64,000 bases of DNA from CAKRJP01 sp963634745 (GCA_963634745.1 CAVHCX010000010.1:1-64000); one strand, 5' to 3'. Counted from the stretch's first letter, positions 49,919 through 59,401 are shown. Numbers and translations are program-made. The notes: generated from the letters alone by a model not told the origin.

Positions 49919-51481
49919 TTACATAAGGGGGGCGATCAATCTTAAGAGTCGACCCATAATCTTGCTATAGAGGGTTCGTTTGTGGACCTCCAGCAAAGAG
50001 ACCTTATGACATTGGCGTAAAGTCTTCTGGAAATCTCTCTCAATTTTTTCTACTTCCATATTGTTGTAGATAAAGACACCGCATTCAAAATGCAGATAAA
50101 GGCTTCGAAAATCAAGATTTATAGTTCCTACCGTCGCTGTATCATTATCAGAGACAAAGACCTTGGCATGTACAAATCCCGGTGTATACTCGAAAATCTT
50201 TACCCCGGCCTCGATGAGTTCCTCATAATAGGTCTGAGCTACCACAAAGGCATACCATTTATCCGGAATATGGGGCATGATGATGATTACTTCCACCCCG
50301 CTTTTTGCCACCCTTTTTAAGGTGGTGATCATTTCATTATCCAGGATCAGATAGGGGGTCATAATGTGAACATATTTCTTTGCATGATTTAAGATGTGGA
50401 AATATACTTCCTCTCCCACATTCTCATCATCGTAGGGGCTGTCCCCATAGGGAATCACATAGCCTAATTCCCTGTGAAGACTTTTTCTTTTTGGGGTCAG
50501 ATATCTGCGATAATCTTCCGAATCTTTGGTATCCAGATTCCACATCTGCAAAAACATCATGGTGAAACTTTGAACCGCATCCCCTTTTAGCATGACTGCT
50601 GTATCCTTCCAGTGGCCAAAGCGCTCTTTTCTATTGATATACTCGTCTCCCAGATTGACGCCGCCGGTAAAAGCCACCTTGCCGTCAATGACACAGATTT
50701 TTCTATGGTCTCGATTATTTTGTACCGTAGATAAAAATGGGCGGATCTTATTTACCATCTTGGCTTGGATTCCGTACTTTTGAAGCTCCTCCGGATAGTT
50801 GTAGGGAAGCATAGAAATGGCGCACATGCCATCATACATAAAGCGAACTTCAACGCCTTCTGCTGCCTTTTCCTTTAAAACCTTGAGGATAGAGTGCCAC
50901 ATATACCCTTTTTCCACAATAAAGTATTCCATGAAAATGAACTTTTTAGCTTTCTTAAGCTCCTCGATCATGGCTACAAATTTATCTTCTCCCAAGGGGA
51001 AATATTTTACTGCTGTATTTCGATAAGTGGGATATCCCAGTTGCCTGCACAAATAAGTAGACAATAAGGAATTTGCCGATTTGCTTGCCCAAATTCCATC
51101 AAAGGTATCCTGATTTTGCTGCATATAGGGTTCTATTTCTGATCGAAGTTCTGACAAACGCCCTCGCACATATCTTGTTTCCAGCTGAACCTTAACAAAA
51201 ATATAAAACAAAGCTCCCGCAATAGGGAAAATCATAATACAGAGGATCCAGGTTAATTTAAAAGCCGGATTATCTTTTGAATTAATAATAAAGACAATGG
51301 CAACGGCCTCCAAAACAGTCCGTCCTGCATAGATAAATGTAACATAATTGCGCAGATAAGAACTCATTACAAAGAAGAGGCCAATCTGCACAAGGATCAG
51401 CAAAAGAATGATACCTATACGGCTGAACACGAATCGAAACAGACCTCTTTTTGCCTTCTGTCCGCTTCCTTCTTCCTTCAT
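49919..51481 (-). CDS. cls: Cardiolipin synthase
   Basis: The 520-residue enzyme has two N-terminal membrane helices (about 13-70) and two phospholipase-D HKD motifs: RDHRKICVIDGKVAFTGG and FVHAKVFVSDNDTATVGT. It condenses two phosphatidylglycerols into cardiolipin at the membrane. Length matches Firmicute Cls. TTAAGGAG precedes the ATG. Confidence 0.93.
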   Translation of the reverse strand: MKEEGSGQKAKRGLFRFVFSRIGIILLLILVQIGLFFVMSSYLRNYVTFIYAGRTVLEAVAIVFIINSKDNPAFKLTWILCIMIFPIAGALFYIFVKVQLETRYVRGRLSELRSEIEPYMQQNQDTFDGIWASKSANSLLSTYLCRQLGYPTYRNTAVKYFPLGEDKFVAMIEELKKAKKFIFMEYFIVEKGYMWHSILKVLKEKAAEGVEVRFMYDGMCAISMLPYNYPEELQKYGIQAKMVNKIRPFLSTVQNNRDHRKICVIDGKVAFTGGVNLGDEYINRKERFGHWKDTAVMLKGDAVQSFTMMFLQMWNLDTKDSEDYRRYLTPKRKSLHRELGYVIPYGDSPYDDENVGEEVYFHILNHAKKYVHIMTPYLILDNEMITTLKRVAKSGVEVIIIMPHIPDKWYAFVVAQTYYEELIEAGVKIFEYTPGFVHAKVFVSDNDTATVGTINLDFRSLYLHFECGVFIYNNMEVEKIERDFQKTLRQCHKVSLLEVHKRTLYSKIMGRLLRLIAPLM

Positions 51482-51646
51482 TCTTAATAACTCCTTAACC
51501 TTTTAATTCGTGCTTCAGTGTAACACAATCTAATATACTTCTCAACTTTTTAGCCTGCTTTTAATAATTCCTTAATGCCCGGCATTTTTCTGCATGAAAT
51601 CCTTAGATTATTTTATTCTTTTTTTAGAACATCTCCCAAAGCCTTG

Positions 51647-51655
51647 TGCTATAAT
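51647..51655 (+). promoter_or_regulatory. Extended -10 promoter of the acidic protein gene
   Basis: TGC-TATAAT (TATAAT at 51650-51655) lies 56 bp before the start codon; the -35 is poor. Confidence 0.5.
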
Positions 51656-51710
51656 GAAACACAGCTAGTGCTGATAAGATTGAGTATATAGAGGAAAGGA
51701 GCTTATCATT

Positions 51711-52055
51711 ATGTCAAAGTTAGGAAAGAGATTATTAGGGGTTGCTACTTTGGGAGCTGCCGCAGGAATTGGAGCAATCTGCTACATGCGCAAGAAAAAC
51801 GCAGAAGAAATCGATGATTTTGATGAAGATTTCGAAGACGATTTTGATGATATTCTTAGTAAGTCTGAAACCGGAGAACGTGAGTATGTGTCTTTAAACA
51901 AGACAGAGACCGAGGAGACTTCAGAAGAGACCGATGCTGCCGAGGAAACTACAGAGACAGAAGAAAACACAGAAGCTGAAGTTGCTGAAGAGACTGAAGA
52001 AAGCGAAGAAGCCGATGCTGATGAAGCTGATGAAGCCAGCCTCACTGAAGTTTAA
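51711..52055 (+). CDS. Membrane-anchored acidic protein of unknown function (114 aa)
   Basis: The N-terminus (KLGKRLLGVATLGAAAGIGA) is a Gly/Ala-rich membrane anchor of about 20 residues. The remaining 85 residues are extremely acidic: an Asp/Phe-rich patch (DFDEDFEDDFDDIL) and then a Glu/Thr/Ala-rich tail. The tail is likely disordered. No homologous domain is known to me. AAGGAG lies nine bases before the ATG and a strong terminator follows. Confidence 0.75.
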   Translation: MSKLGKRLLGVATLGAAAGIGAICYMRKKNAEEIDDFDEDFEDDFDDILSKSETGEREYVSLNKTETEETSEETDAAEETTETEENTEAEVAEETEESEEADADEADEASLTEV

Positions 52056-52075
52056 AAAATTAAAATTTTGATATC

Positions 52076-52110
52076 AAAAAAGGATTATGCTCGACGCATA
52101 ATCCTTTTTC
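52076..52110. terminator. Bidirectional terminator
   Basis: AAAAAGGATTATGC pairs with GCATAATCCTTTTT (14 bp) between the acidic protein gene and glnS. Confidence 0.9.
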
Positions 52111-52123
52111 TATATTCAGATTC

Positions 52124-53794
52124 TTATTTTTTTGGAAGCTTGAAAGAACTCTTTAAAGAAACGATCCGATTAAATACCAACTGGTCCGGACTTGAATCTT
52201 TAGAGTCCACACAGAAATAACCATTTCTTACAAACTGGAAGCTATCCTCTCCCTTAGCATCAGAGAAGTTATCCTCCACATAGCACTCCTTGCGGATTTC
52301 CAATGAATTAGGATTCAGGTTCAAAGAACCGTCTTCTTTGTTATATACACCCTTCTCTTCATCTACCAAGTTCTCATAGAGACGAACCTCTGCCTGTTTT
52401 GCAAACGGGGCAGCTACCCAGTGAATGGTTCCCTTGACCTTACGACCTGTAAATCCAGTTCCGCACTTGGTCTCCGGGTCATAGCTACAATGAACCACTG
52501 TAACATTTCCATTCTCATCGGTCTCATAGCTTTCACATTTTACAAAATATGCATGCATGAGTCGTACTTCATTTCCAGGAAAGAGACGGAAATATTTTTT
52601 CGGAGGCTCGATCATAAAATCGTCTCTCTCGATATACAGTTCCTTGCAGAAAGGAACCTTACGCATACCAAGCTCCGGATTCTCTAAGTTATTCTCCACA
52701 TCCAGATATTCCATCTGGGCCTCCGGATAATTATCGATCACCAGCTTAATGGGATCAAGTACTGCCATCATACGAGGACGTTTCATCTTAAGGTCTTCAC
52801 GGATACAGTACTCTAACATTGCATAATCCACAGAACTCTGAGCCTTGGATACGCCACAAAGCTCCACAAACATCTTAATAGATTCCGGTGTAAATCCACG
52901 TCTGCGAAGTGCTGCGATGGATACCAGTCTGGGATCATCCCATCCGTCTACAATACCATCCTGGACTAACTTTTTAATATAACGCTTTCCGGTAACTACA
53001 TTTGTCAAATATAACTTAGCAAACTCGATCTGTCTGGGTGCCGGGTCAAACTCGCACTCTCTAACCACCCAGTCATACAAAGGTCTGTGATCCTCAAATT
53101 CCAAGGTACAGATGGAATGGGTGATCTTCTCAATAGCATCCTCAATCGGATGTGCAAAATCGTACATAGGATAGATACACCACTTATCCCCGGTATTGTG
53201 GTGGGTCATATGGGCCACACGATAAATAATAGGATCTCTCATGTTAATGTTGGGAGATGCCATATCAATCTTGGCGCGAAGAACCTTTTCTCCGTCCTGG
53301 TATTTACCGTCTCTCATCTCCTCAAAGAGCTGCAAGTTCTCTTCTACGCTTCGATCTCTATAAGGGCTGTTCTTTCCCGGCTCTGTTAAGGTTCCGCGGT
53401 ACTGGCGGATCTCCTCTGCATTCAGATCGCAGACATAAGCCTTCCCCTTCTTAATAAGCTTTACTGCGCACTCATACATGGCATCAAAATAATCGGATGC
53501 AAAATATAAATGTTCCTTCCAGTCAGCTCCCAACCACTGTACGTCCTTCTTAATGGACTCTACAAATTCCATATCCTCTTTCATAGGATTGGTATCATCA
53601 AATCTCAAATGGAAGGTTCCATTGTACTTCTTGGCCAATCCTGAATTTAACAAAATTGACTTTGCATGTCCAATATGTAAATAACCATTCGGCTCCGGTG
53701 GAAAACGGGTACATACCTCTGAATAAACGCCCTCCGCCAGATCTTTCTCAATCTCCTGCTCAATGAAATTTTTTGAAATCACTTCTTCTGCCAT
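52124..53794 (-). CDS. glnS: Glutaminyl-tRNA synthetase
   Basis: The 556-residue class I synthetase charges tRNA-Gln directly. The HIGH motif is PNGYLHIGHAKS, followed by RFDDTNPMKE. The KMSKS-loop position reads VVTGKRYIKKLV, a form seen in clostridial GlnRS. A C-terminal anticodon-binding beta-barrel domain follows. Presence of GlnRS in a Firmicute, where the GatCAB route is usual, suggests ancient transfer. TTAAGGAGG precedes the ATG. Confidence 0.95.
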   Translation of the reverse strand: MAEEVISKNFIEQEIEKDLAEGVYSEVCTRFPPEPNGYLHIGHAKSILLNSGLAKKYNGTFHLRFDDTNPMKEDMEFVESIKKDVQWLGADWKEHLYFASDYFDAMYECAVKLIKKGKAYVCDLNAEEIRQYRGTLTEPGKNSPYRDRSVEENLQLFEEMRDGKYQDGEKVLRAKIDMASPNINMRDPIIYRVAHMTHHNTGDKWCIYPMYDFAHPIEDAIEKITHSICTLEFEDHRPLYDWVVRECEFDPAPRQIEFAKLYLTNVVTGKRYIKKLVQDGIVDGWDDPRLVSIAALRRRGFTPESIKMFVELCGVSKAQSSVDYAMLEYCIREDLKMKRPRMMAVLDPIKLVIDNYPEAQMEYLDVENNLENPELGMRKVPFCKELYIERDDFMIEPPKKYFRLFPGNEVRLMHAYFVKCESYETDENGNVTVVHCSYDPETKCGTGFTGRKVKGTIHWVAAPFAKQAEVRLYENLVDEEKGVYNKEDGSLNLNPNSLEIRKECYVEDNFSDAKGEDSFQFVRNGYFCVDSKDSSPDQLVFNRIVSLKSSFKLPKK

Positions 53795-53907
53795 GATTTT
53801 CCTCCTTAAAGGTAACTAAAAAAATATTCACATTATATTATCATAAATCTGAAAGAATGTCTAATTTAAAAGAAATTTTGCCACAACAAAAAAATTTAAT
53901 TTTTATG

Positions 53908-53937
53908 TTGACAAAACCTAGGGATCCGTAGTATAGT
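53908..53937 (+). promoter_or_regulatory. Promoter of tRNA-Thr(GGT)
   Basis: TTGACA (53908-53913) and TATAGT (53932-53937) are 18 bp apart, about 31 bp before the tRNA. A GTTGCAT/ATGCAAC hairpin follows the start point. Confidence 0.75.
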
Positions 53938-53967
53938 ATCACTGTTGCATCGCTCATGCAACGAGAT

Positions 53968-54040
53968 GCTGCCTTGGCTCAGATGGTAGAGCGTCGCCTT
54001 GGTAAGGCGGAGGTCGGCGGTTCAAGTCCGCTAGGCAGCT
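53968..54040 (+). tRNA. tRNA-Thr (anticodon GGT)
   Basis: Acceptor arms GCTGCCT/AGGCAGC and an anticodon loop TTGGTAA give anticodon GGT, decoding ACC and ACU. It is 73 bases with discriminator T and no encoded CCA. Confidence 0.95.
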
Positions 54041-54045
54041 TTTTA

Positions 54046-54079
54046 AAAAAGAGATTGCAGATTGCAATCTCTTTTTTTA
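54046..54079. terminator. Terminator of tRNA-Thr (also faces sigH)
   Basis: AAAGAGATTGC pairs with GCAATCTCTTT and is followed by T7 on the plus strand. Confidence 0.85.
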
Positions 54080-54099
54080 TTTTGTAATATAACCATTTA

Positions 54100-54708
54100 T
54101 TAGTCTTCTCCTTTTTCAAGGATCTTTGTCATCTTTCCCCGGATTCTCTGGAGGGCATTATCCACAGTCTTATCACTCTTATCCAAAAGTTTTGCAATGG
54201 TTCTGTAGTCAAATCCCGAAACATACATATAGAGGACCCTCTTTTCTAAATCACTCAAGGAATCTTTAAGTTTTCGCTCCAGAACCTCCGCATACTCCTG
54301 ACTGATAAAAAGCTCCTCCGGATTGCTTTCCTCAGAGGCTTCCATCTGGTCAATCAAACTTCCCTGATCCTCATCATTATCATACAAAGAAATATAGGAA
54401 TTTAAGGGCGAATGTTTTTTTCGTTTGGAGGCCTCAATGGCAGAATACATTTGCCTAGTGACACATAATCTGGCAAAGGTATAAAAAGAAGCTTCCTTTT
54501 CCTCATTGTAATCCTGGATTGCCTTAAAAAGGCCAATCATGCCCTCCTGGATGAGATCATCATTCTCTCCTCCCAAAAGAAACATGGCATTGGCCTCTTT
54601 TCGCACCAGATTTTTATATTTTTCCATGAGATAATCCATGATCTGCTTGTCCCCTTCCCGGTACTTGCAGATCAACTCTTCGTCTGTCATATTCTCATAT
54701 GTTCGCAT
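54100..54708 (-). CDS. sigH: RNA polymerase sigma factor SigH
   Basis: The 202-residue sigma-70 family factor has region 2 (NDDLIQEGMIGLFKAIQDYN, FARLCVTRQMYSAI) and region 4 with its helix-turn-helix (FDYRTIAKLLDKSDKTVDNALQRIR). Length and the gene order cysS-mrnC-rlmB-sigH identify the sigma-H of transition phase and sporulation. It starts 2 bp after rlmB without its own clear ribosome binding site, so translation is probably coupled. No sporulation gene is otherwise in the window. Confidence 0.93.
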   Translation of the reverse strand: MRTYENMTDEELICKYREGDKQIMDYLMEKYKNLVRKEANAMFLLGGENDDLIQEGMIGLFKAIQDYNEEKEASFYTFARLCVTRQMYSAIEASKRKKHSPLNSYISLYDNDEDQGSLIDQMEASEESNPEELFISQEYAEVLERKLKDSLSDLEKRVLYMYVSGFDYRTIAKLLDKSDKTVDNALQRIRGKMTKILEKGED

Positions 54709-54710
54709 GG

Positions 54711-55505
54711 TTATTTACCCAATCTTTGTCTCACAATCTCGTAGGATAGGACTCCTGCGGCAACCGAAGCATTTAAAGAGTCGATATCCCCCTTCATAGG
54801 AATGCTTGCTATGAAATCACAGGACTCCTTCACCAGTCTGCTGACGCCCTCTCCTTCATTGCCGATTACTAAGCCTATAGGGCCCTTTAAGTCCAGGTCA
54901 TACATACTGGTTCCACCCATGTCCGCGCATACAAACCAAAGGCCTCTCTCCTTTAATTCCTCCATGGTCTTTACAAGATTTGTAACCTTGGCAACAGGCG
55001 TGTAATTCAAGGCTCCTGCTGAGGTTTTTGCCACCGTAGCGGTAAGACCTACGGCACGTCTTTTTGGAATGATCACGCCATGAGCCCCTGCTAAATTGGC
55101 AGTCCGGATAATGGCTCCCAGGTTGTGAGGGTCTTCAATATTATCAAGGAGGATCAAAAACGGAGACTCTCCTTTTTCCTCTGCCAGGGCAAACATATCC
55201 TCAATATCGCTATATTCATAGGCTGCCGCAAAGGCGATCACCCCCTGATGGTGGCCGGTCTCTGACAATTGGCTTAGGCGTTCCTTTGCTACAAACTGCA
55301 AGAGGGTATCGTGCTTTTTTGCTTCCCGTACGATGGAACGAACCGGTCCATCCTGACAGCCATCTAATACAAAGAGCTTGTCAATGGGTCTGCCGGAACG
55401 GAAAGCTTCCATAACTGCATTTCTTCCTTCAATCAGATTTTCATTCACATGCTCTGTCTTGTAATTTTTATTATTTTCCTTCGCCTCTTTGTGGTCTCTT
55501 GCCAT
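54711..55505 (-). CDS. rlmB: 23S rRNA (guanosine-2'-O)-methyltransferase RlmB
   Basis: The 264-residue SPOUT enzyme methylates G2251 of 23S rRNA. An N-terminal substrate-binding domain (GRNAVMEAFRSGRPIDKLFV) is followed by the knot with LDNIEDPHNLGAIIRTANLAG, IGNEGEGVSR and DSLNASVAAGVL. AGGAGAAGCC precedes the ATG. Confidence 0.95.
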   Translation of the reverse strand: MARDHKEAKENNKNYKTEHVNENLIEGRNAVMEAFRSGRPIDKLFVLDGCQDGPVRSIVREAKKHDTLLQFVAKERLSQLSETGHHQGVIAFAAAYEYSDIEDMFALAEEKGESPFLILLDNIEDPHNLGAIIRTANLAGAHGVIIPKRRAVGLTATVAKTSAGALNYTPVAKVTNLVKTMEELKERGLWFVCADMGGTSMYDLDLKGPIGLVIGNEGEGVSRLVKESCDFIASIPMKGDIDSLNASVAAGVLSYEIVRQRLGK

Positions 55506-55525
55506 GGCTTCTCCTATCTATCCTT

Positions 55526-55981
55526 TTATTCATCTTCTTTGAGGGCATTCAAATGATCCAGTCCGATTTTCACAAGGTCCATCATACGCTTGTAATCTTT
55601 TTTCAGGTAGAGATATCCCATTAAAGCCTCAAAACCTGTGGCCCTGCGATAATCGGTTACAGACTGATTTTTAGCCGGGGAAACGCTCTTTGCATTGCGG
55701 CCCCGCTTATAAATTCCATGCTCCTCTTCTGTCAAGTGCTCCTGGATCTTTCGCATCATGAGCGACTGGGCGGAAGCTTGCACCAGGCTGCTGGTTTTCT
55801 TGTGCAGCTTTTGTACCGGGGCATTCCCTCCATTCATCACCATTGTTTTTATGATCAGATCGTAAATACAATCTCCGATATAAGCTAAGTCCAAGGGGGA
55901 ATAAGAACTTATATCCACTTCTTTTAAATTCAGCACTTCCTGTAAATAATCATCAAACTGCCAGCTTATGCTCTCGTCCAT
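55526..55981 (-). CDS. mrnC: Mini-ribonuclease III
   Basis: The 151-residue protein is an RNase III catalytic domain without the RNA-binding domain. YIGDCIYDLIIKT and ATGFEALMGYLYL carry the acidic metal site. It matures 23S rRNA ends in Firmicutes. Its start overlaps the end of cysS by 16 bp, as in Bacillus. Confidence 0.95.
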   Translation of the reverse strand: MDESISWQFDDYLQEVLNLKEVDISSYSPLDLAYIGDCIYDLIIKTMVMNGGNAPVQKLHKKTSSLVQASAQSLMMRKIQEHLTEEEHGIYKRGRNAKSVSPAKNQSVTDYRRATGFEALMGYLYLKKDYKRMMDLVKIGLDHLNALKEDE

Positions 55982-57372
55982 TTTACTCCTTCGCGGGTAT
56001 CCTTAAGGACAATTCCCTTTTCTAATAATTCATCACGAATTGCATCCGCTCTCGCAAAATCCTTTGCCTTTCTAGCCGCCTGCCTCTCTTCAATCAGCTT
56101 TTCAATCTCCTCGTCTAAGACTTCTTCCTTCTTATCAATAATAAGTCCCAAAACATCGGCAAGCTTAACCATACGGTCAAAGAGCTTCTGCAAATACTCC
56201 TTAGAACTATCTGCCGTGGCATTGGTATTGGCATACTTTACAAGATCAAAAATGGCCGCAATGGCATCTGCAGTATTAAAGTCATCCTCCATGGCCCGCT
56301 CAAAGTTTTCTACAAAGGCATCTGTCTTAGCAAAATCAGCCTCTTCCTCGGGACTCATAGCCTCATTTTTCGCACTCTTTAGCAAGAACTTTAAATTATC
56401 TGCAGAATTTACAATACGCTCCAGGCCATTTTTAGAAGCCTCCATAAGCTCCGCGCTGAAGTTTAATGGGCTTCTGTAGTGGGCGCTTAGCATAAAGAAA
56501 CGAAGAATCTGCAGGTCGTATTGCTCACTAATCTCACGAACAGTGCGGAAATTCCCCAGAGACTTGCTCATCTTATGATTATCAATATTCAAGAAGGCAT
56601 TGTGGAGCCAATATTTTGCAAATTCTTTTCCATTGGCCGCCTCACTCTGGGCAATCTCATTCTCGTGGTGAGGGAATACCAAGTCCTCTCCACCGGCATG
56701 GATATCAATCTGCTCTCCAAGATATTTCTTAGACATCTCGGAACACTCAATATGCCAGCCCGGGCGGCCCTCAGACCACGGAGATGGCCAGGAAGGTTCT
56801 CCTTCTTTCTTTGGCTTCCATAGAACGAAATCCAAAGGATCTTCCTTCTCATCCTCTCCGGTAACCAAAAGAGACCTCTCACCGGAACGAAGATCATCCA
56901 GGTTCTTGTGAGATAATTTTCCATATTCCTTAAACTGTCTGGTACGATAATATACGGTTCCGTTTTTCTCATAGGCATAGCCCTTGTCAATGAGAATTTG
57001 GATCATATTTACCATACCGCCGATCTCTTCCGTAGCCAAAGGGTTGGTGGTGGCCGGCTCAATATTCATGCCTTCCATATCCTTCTTGCACTCGGCAATA
57101 TAGCGCTTGGAAATCTCTTCGGCGCTAACCCCTTCCTCGTTGGCCTTTTTAATGATCTTATCGTCTACATCTGTAAAATTCGATACAAAATTTACATCAT
57201 AGCCCTTGTACTCAAAATATCTGCGGACCGTGTCAAATACGATCATGGGTCTTGCATTTCCTATATGAATAAAGTTGTATACGGTAGGTCCGCATACATA
57301 CATCTTGACCTTACCTTCCTCTAAAGGCACAAATTCTTCTTTTGTCTTAGACATGGTATTGTATACTTTCAT
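55966..57372 (-). CDS. cysS: Cysteinyl-tRNA synthetase
   Basis: The 468-residue class I synthetase charges tRNA-Cys. The zinc/substrate cysteine is in MYVCGPTVYNFIHIGNARP, the KMSKS motif is HKMSKSLGNFRT and the HECSEMSKKYLG zinc site is complete. I chose the ATG at 57372, behind AGGAG; the frame to 57399 has no site. It heads the operon with mrnC, rlmB and sigH. Confidence 0.97.
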   Translation of the reverse strand: MKVYNTMSKTKEEFVPLEEGKVKMYVCGPTVYNFIHIGNARPMIVFDTVRRYFEYKGYDVNFVSNFTDVDDKIIKKANEEGVSAEEISKRYIAECKKDMEGMNIEPATTNPLATEEIGGMVNMIQILIDKGYAYEKNGTVYYRTRQFKEYGKLSHKNLDDLRSGERSLLVTGEDEKEDPLDFVLWKPKKEGEPSWPSPWSEGRPGWHIECSEMSKKYLGEQIDIHAGGEDLVFPHHENEIAQSEAANGKEFAKYWLHNAFLNIDNHKMSKSLGNFRTVREISEQYDLQILRFFMLSAHYRSPLNFSAELMEASKNGLERIVNSADNLKFLLKSAKNEAMSPEEEADFAKTDAFVENFERAMEDDFNTADAIAAIFDLVKYANTNATADSSKEYLQKLFDRMVKLADVLGLIIDKKEEVLDEEIEKLIEERQAARKAKDFARADAIRDELLEKGIVLKDTREGVKWTRA

Positions 57373-57459
57373 TTTTCTTCTACTCCTATCTGTATCCATA
57401 TCATATAGAGAAGATATTAGGGGATATTCCTAGTTTTGTCAACTTTGAAAGGCCGCCCC

Positions 57460-58470
57460 TTATACCAGCTCATTGATGCAAATTTTCTTTAATGGAATGA
57501 TTTTTTTAAGTTCCTGCTGCAATCGATCGGTCATCTTAACGCCCTCTTCCTTGCAAAGCTCTTCCACGGTCTTCGCACCAAAAAGGAGGTCTCCTAAGGC
57601 TCCGACTGGCAGCCTTCCCTCACTGTTTTTTTCCAAGCCATCCATCAAAAGGAGGCCTGAAAATTCGGTTCCTGTAATGGTAAGGCAAACATTATTTTCA
57701 GGGATCAAGGGGTCTGTCACTGTAAAACATGCTGCGGTTAAGGTCTTTAATTTCATGGACATAAGCATCCGCTTCACATCTACAAGCCGGATCATGATAA
57801 GCGGATCAACTTCCGGCTCTTCATCATTTTCCGGATAGTAATATGCCAGGCCAAGGACCTTATCATCCTTACGTTTTACATAAATCTTTCCCCCATCTGC
57901 ATGGTACTGCTTTAATTGCTTCTTATAATATGCCTCATCCCGAAGGGTATATAGCTGAAAGTTTTCTTTTAAGCTGTCTGCTTCCTGCAAGGCCACTTGC
58001 TTGCAAAGATCCGGGGTCAGCTCCTCATAGCCTTCTGACAACAAAGCTTTGGCATCAGAAACCGGGACCACATCCTGCCGGTAGACCCTACGAAAGTCAA
58101 AGGGCAAGTATATTTCTTCCCTGGCCGGCATCAGATAGGTAAAGGGCTTACCTTCCCGGTACATATCCTTTAAAGCTTCTTTTAAGAGAGCCCTCATGCA
58201 GCCCCTGCGCCTTGCCTCTTCTTTTGTAGCCACAGCCACTATATAATCCAGGCGGTTTTCTTCCCCGTTAAGACTGATCTGATAGGGATTTAGGTGCAGC
58301 ATAGCCTGAATCGTTTCCCTATCCTCCACTACATAAATCTCGTTATCTTTTGTCACTTCTTCATAATAATAATCTACAAATTCCTTACTATCCTGAGAAA
58401 AGCAAGCTTCATAGAGAGGACGACTTTTTACTTTCTCATCCTGGGATAATTTTCTGATTTTAAAATCCAC
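57460..58470 (-). CDS. GNAT family N-acetyltransferase (Eis-like)
   Basis: The 336-residue protein has an N-terminal GNAT domain with acetyl-CoA motif VATKEEARRRGCMRALL. A second GNAT-like half and a C-terminal lipid-carrier-like domain (PLIPENNVCLTITG, LGDLLFGAKTVEEL) follow, the layout of Eis-type acetyltransferases. The substrate is unknown. The start is GTG at 58470 behind GGAG. Confidence 0.85.
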   Translation of the reverse strand: MDFKIRKLSQDEKVKSRPLYEACFSQDSKEFVDYYYEEVTKDNEIYVVEDRETIQAMLHLNPYQISLNGEENRLDYIVAVATKEEARRRGCMRALLKEALKDMYREGKPFTYLMPAREEIYLPFDFRRVYRQDVVPVSDAKALLSEGYEELTPDLCKQVALQEADSLKENFQLYTLRDEAYYKKQLKQYHADGGKIYVKRKDDKVLGLAYYYPENDEEPEVDPLIMIRLVDVKRMLMSMKLKTLTAACFTVTDPLIPENNVCLTITGTEFSGLLLMDGLEKNSEGRLPVGALGDLLFGAKTVEELCKEEGVKMTDRLQQELKKIIPLKKICINELV

Positions 58471-58579
58471 TCTTTTTCACTCCATTTCCATCCTTAGCTG
58501 TTAGACTTTAGACTTCCCTAGTCTAAGAAGTCCTATTTTATCCACGGTGCCGGTGTGTACTTACTCTGGTTTTCAACAT

Positions 58580-59128
58580 TTACTCTGATTTTCTACAGCC
58601 TCCGCATCCCGAGCAAGGGGCGCCTCCCTCTACATCCACCGCATAGCTGTAGTTTGTAATCTTCTCTAAGCATGCGATAGCCTGGGAAGAAATTCCTGCG
58701 CCGGAACCTGTAAATCCAAGCCCCTCTTCGGTGGTGGCCTTTATATTTACCTGGTCCACATCAATACGAAGGGCCTTGGCAACATTCTCCCGCATCTTTT
58801 CAATATGGGGTGCCATCTTGGGCTTTTGCGCAATGATGGTGGCATCTATATTTTCAATTATATAAAGCTTCTCTTCTATCAGTCTTCCTACATGTTCCAG
58901 CAACTTGATACTGGAAGCCCCCTTGTAGGCCGGATCCGTATCCGGAAAATGTTTTCCAATATCTCCCAATGCCGCTGCCCCAAGCAGGGCATCCATAATG
59001 GCATGCAAAAGAACATCCGCATCCGAGTGACCCAAAAGTCCCTTCTCATAGGGGATGGTAACCCCTCCTAAAATCAAATCCCTGTCTTCTACTAATTTAT
59101 GTACGTCGTATCCTAAACCAACTCTCAT
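58580..59128 (-). CDS. ispF: 2-C-methyl-D-erythritol 2,4-cyclodiphosphate synthase with Cys-rich tail
   Basis: The enzyme of the non-mevalonate isoprenoid pathway has the metal site GYDVHK (Asp8, His10) and His in HSDADVLLHA, with GFTGSGAGISSQAIA near the end of the core. The core ends near residue 160. A tail of about 20 residues, ending PCSGCGGCRKSE, extends it to 182 residues. That CxGCGGC tail is not part of the usual 155-160-residue enzyme. AGGTGA precedes the ATG. Confidence 0.92.
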   Translation of the reverse strand: MRVGLGYDVHKLVEDRDLILGGVTIPYEKGLLGHSDADVLLHAIMDALLGAAALGDIGKHFPDTDPAYKGASSIKLLEHVGRLIEEKLYIIENIDATIIAQKPKMAPHIEKMRENVAKALRIDVDQVNIKATTEEGLGFTGSGAGISSQAIACLEKITNYSYAVDVEGGAPCSGCGGCRKSE

Positions 59129-59225
59129 ATATTCTCACCTGCTTGTCTTTCATATCGGGTTACATCTTTTAGTATTCTAGCACAGGGAAGATTTCAATTC
59201 AATCATTCTCCTATTGCAGCACTAG

Positions 59226-59270
59226 CAAAAAAGAGAGCCCCCGCTTGATCATGCGACAGCCCTCTTTTGT
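59226..59270 (-). terminator. Terminator of the tRNA-Val/Met/Met cluster
   Basis: AAAAGAG.GC and GC.CTCTTTT arms with an inner GC pair form an imperfect hairpin followed by T6 on the minus strand, about 25 bp past the last tRNA. Confidence 0.7.
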
Positions 59271-59294
59271 TTCTTAATTTTCTTGTAAAAAAAA

Positions 59295-59368
59295 TAGCGG
59301 GAACTGGATTTGAACCAGCGACACCACGGGTATGAACCGTGTGCTCTAGCCAACTGAGCTATCCCGCC
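59295..59368 (-). tRNA. tRNA-Met (anticodon CAT), copy 2
   Basis: Acceptor GGCGGGA/TCCCGCT (one G-U), anticodon stem CACGG/CCGTG with loop TTCATAC. The stem lacks the three G-C pairs of initiator tRNA, so it is an elongator. It is identical to the copy at 59402-59475. Confidence 0.95.
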
Positions 59369-59401
59369 ACAAAAAATATTGCAATCATACTTGCAATAAA
59401 A

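Noticed and set aside
51782..52045. Ser-rich 87-residue open frame on the minus strand
   Set aside because: It is the antisense of the Glu/Asp-rich tail of the acidic protein; GAA/GAG codons read as TTC/CTC-type Ser/Ser-rich frames.
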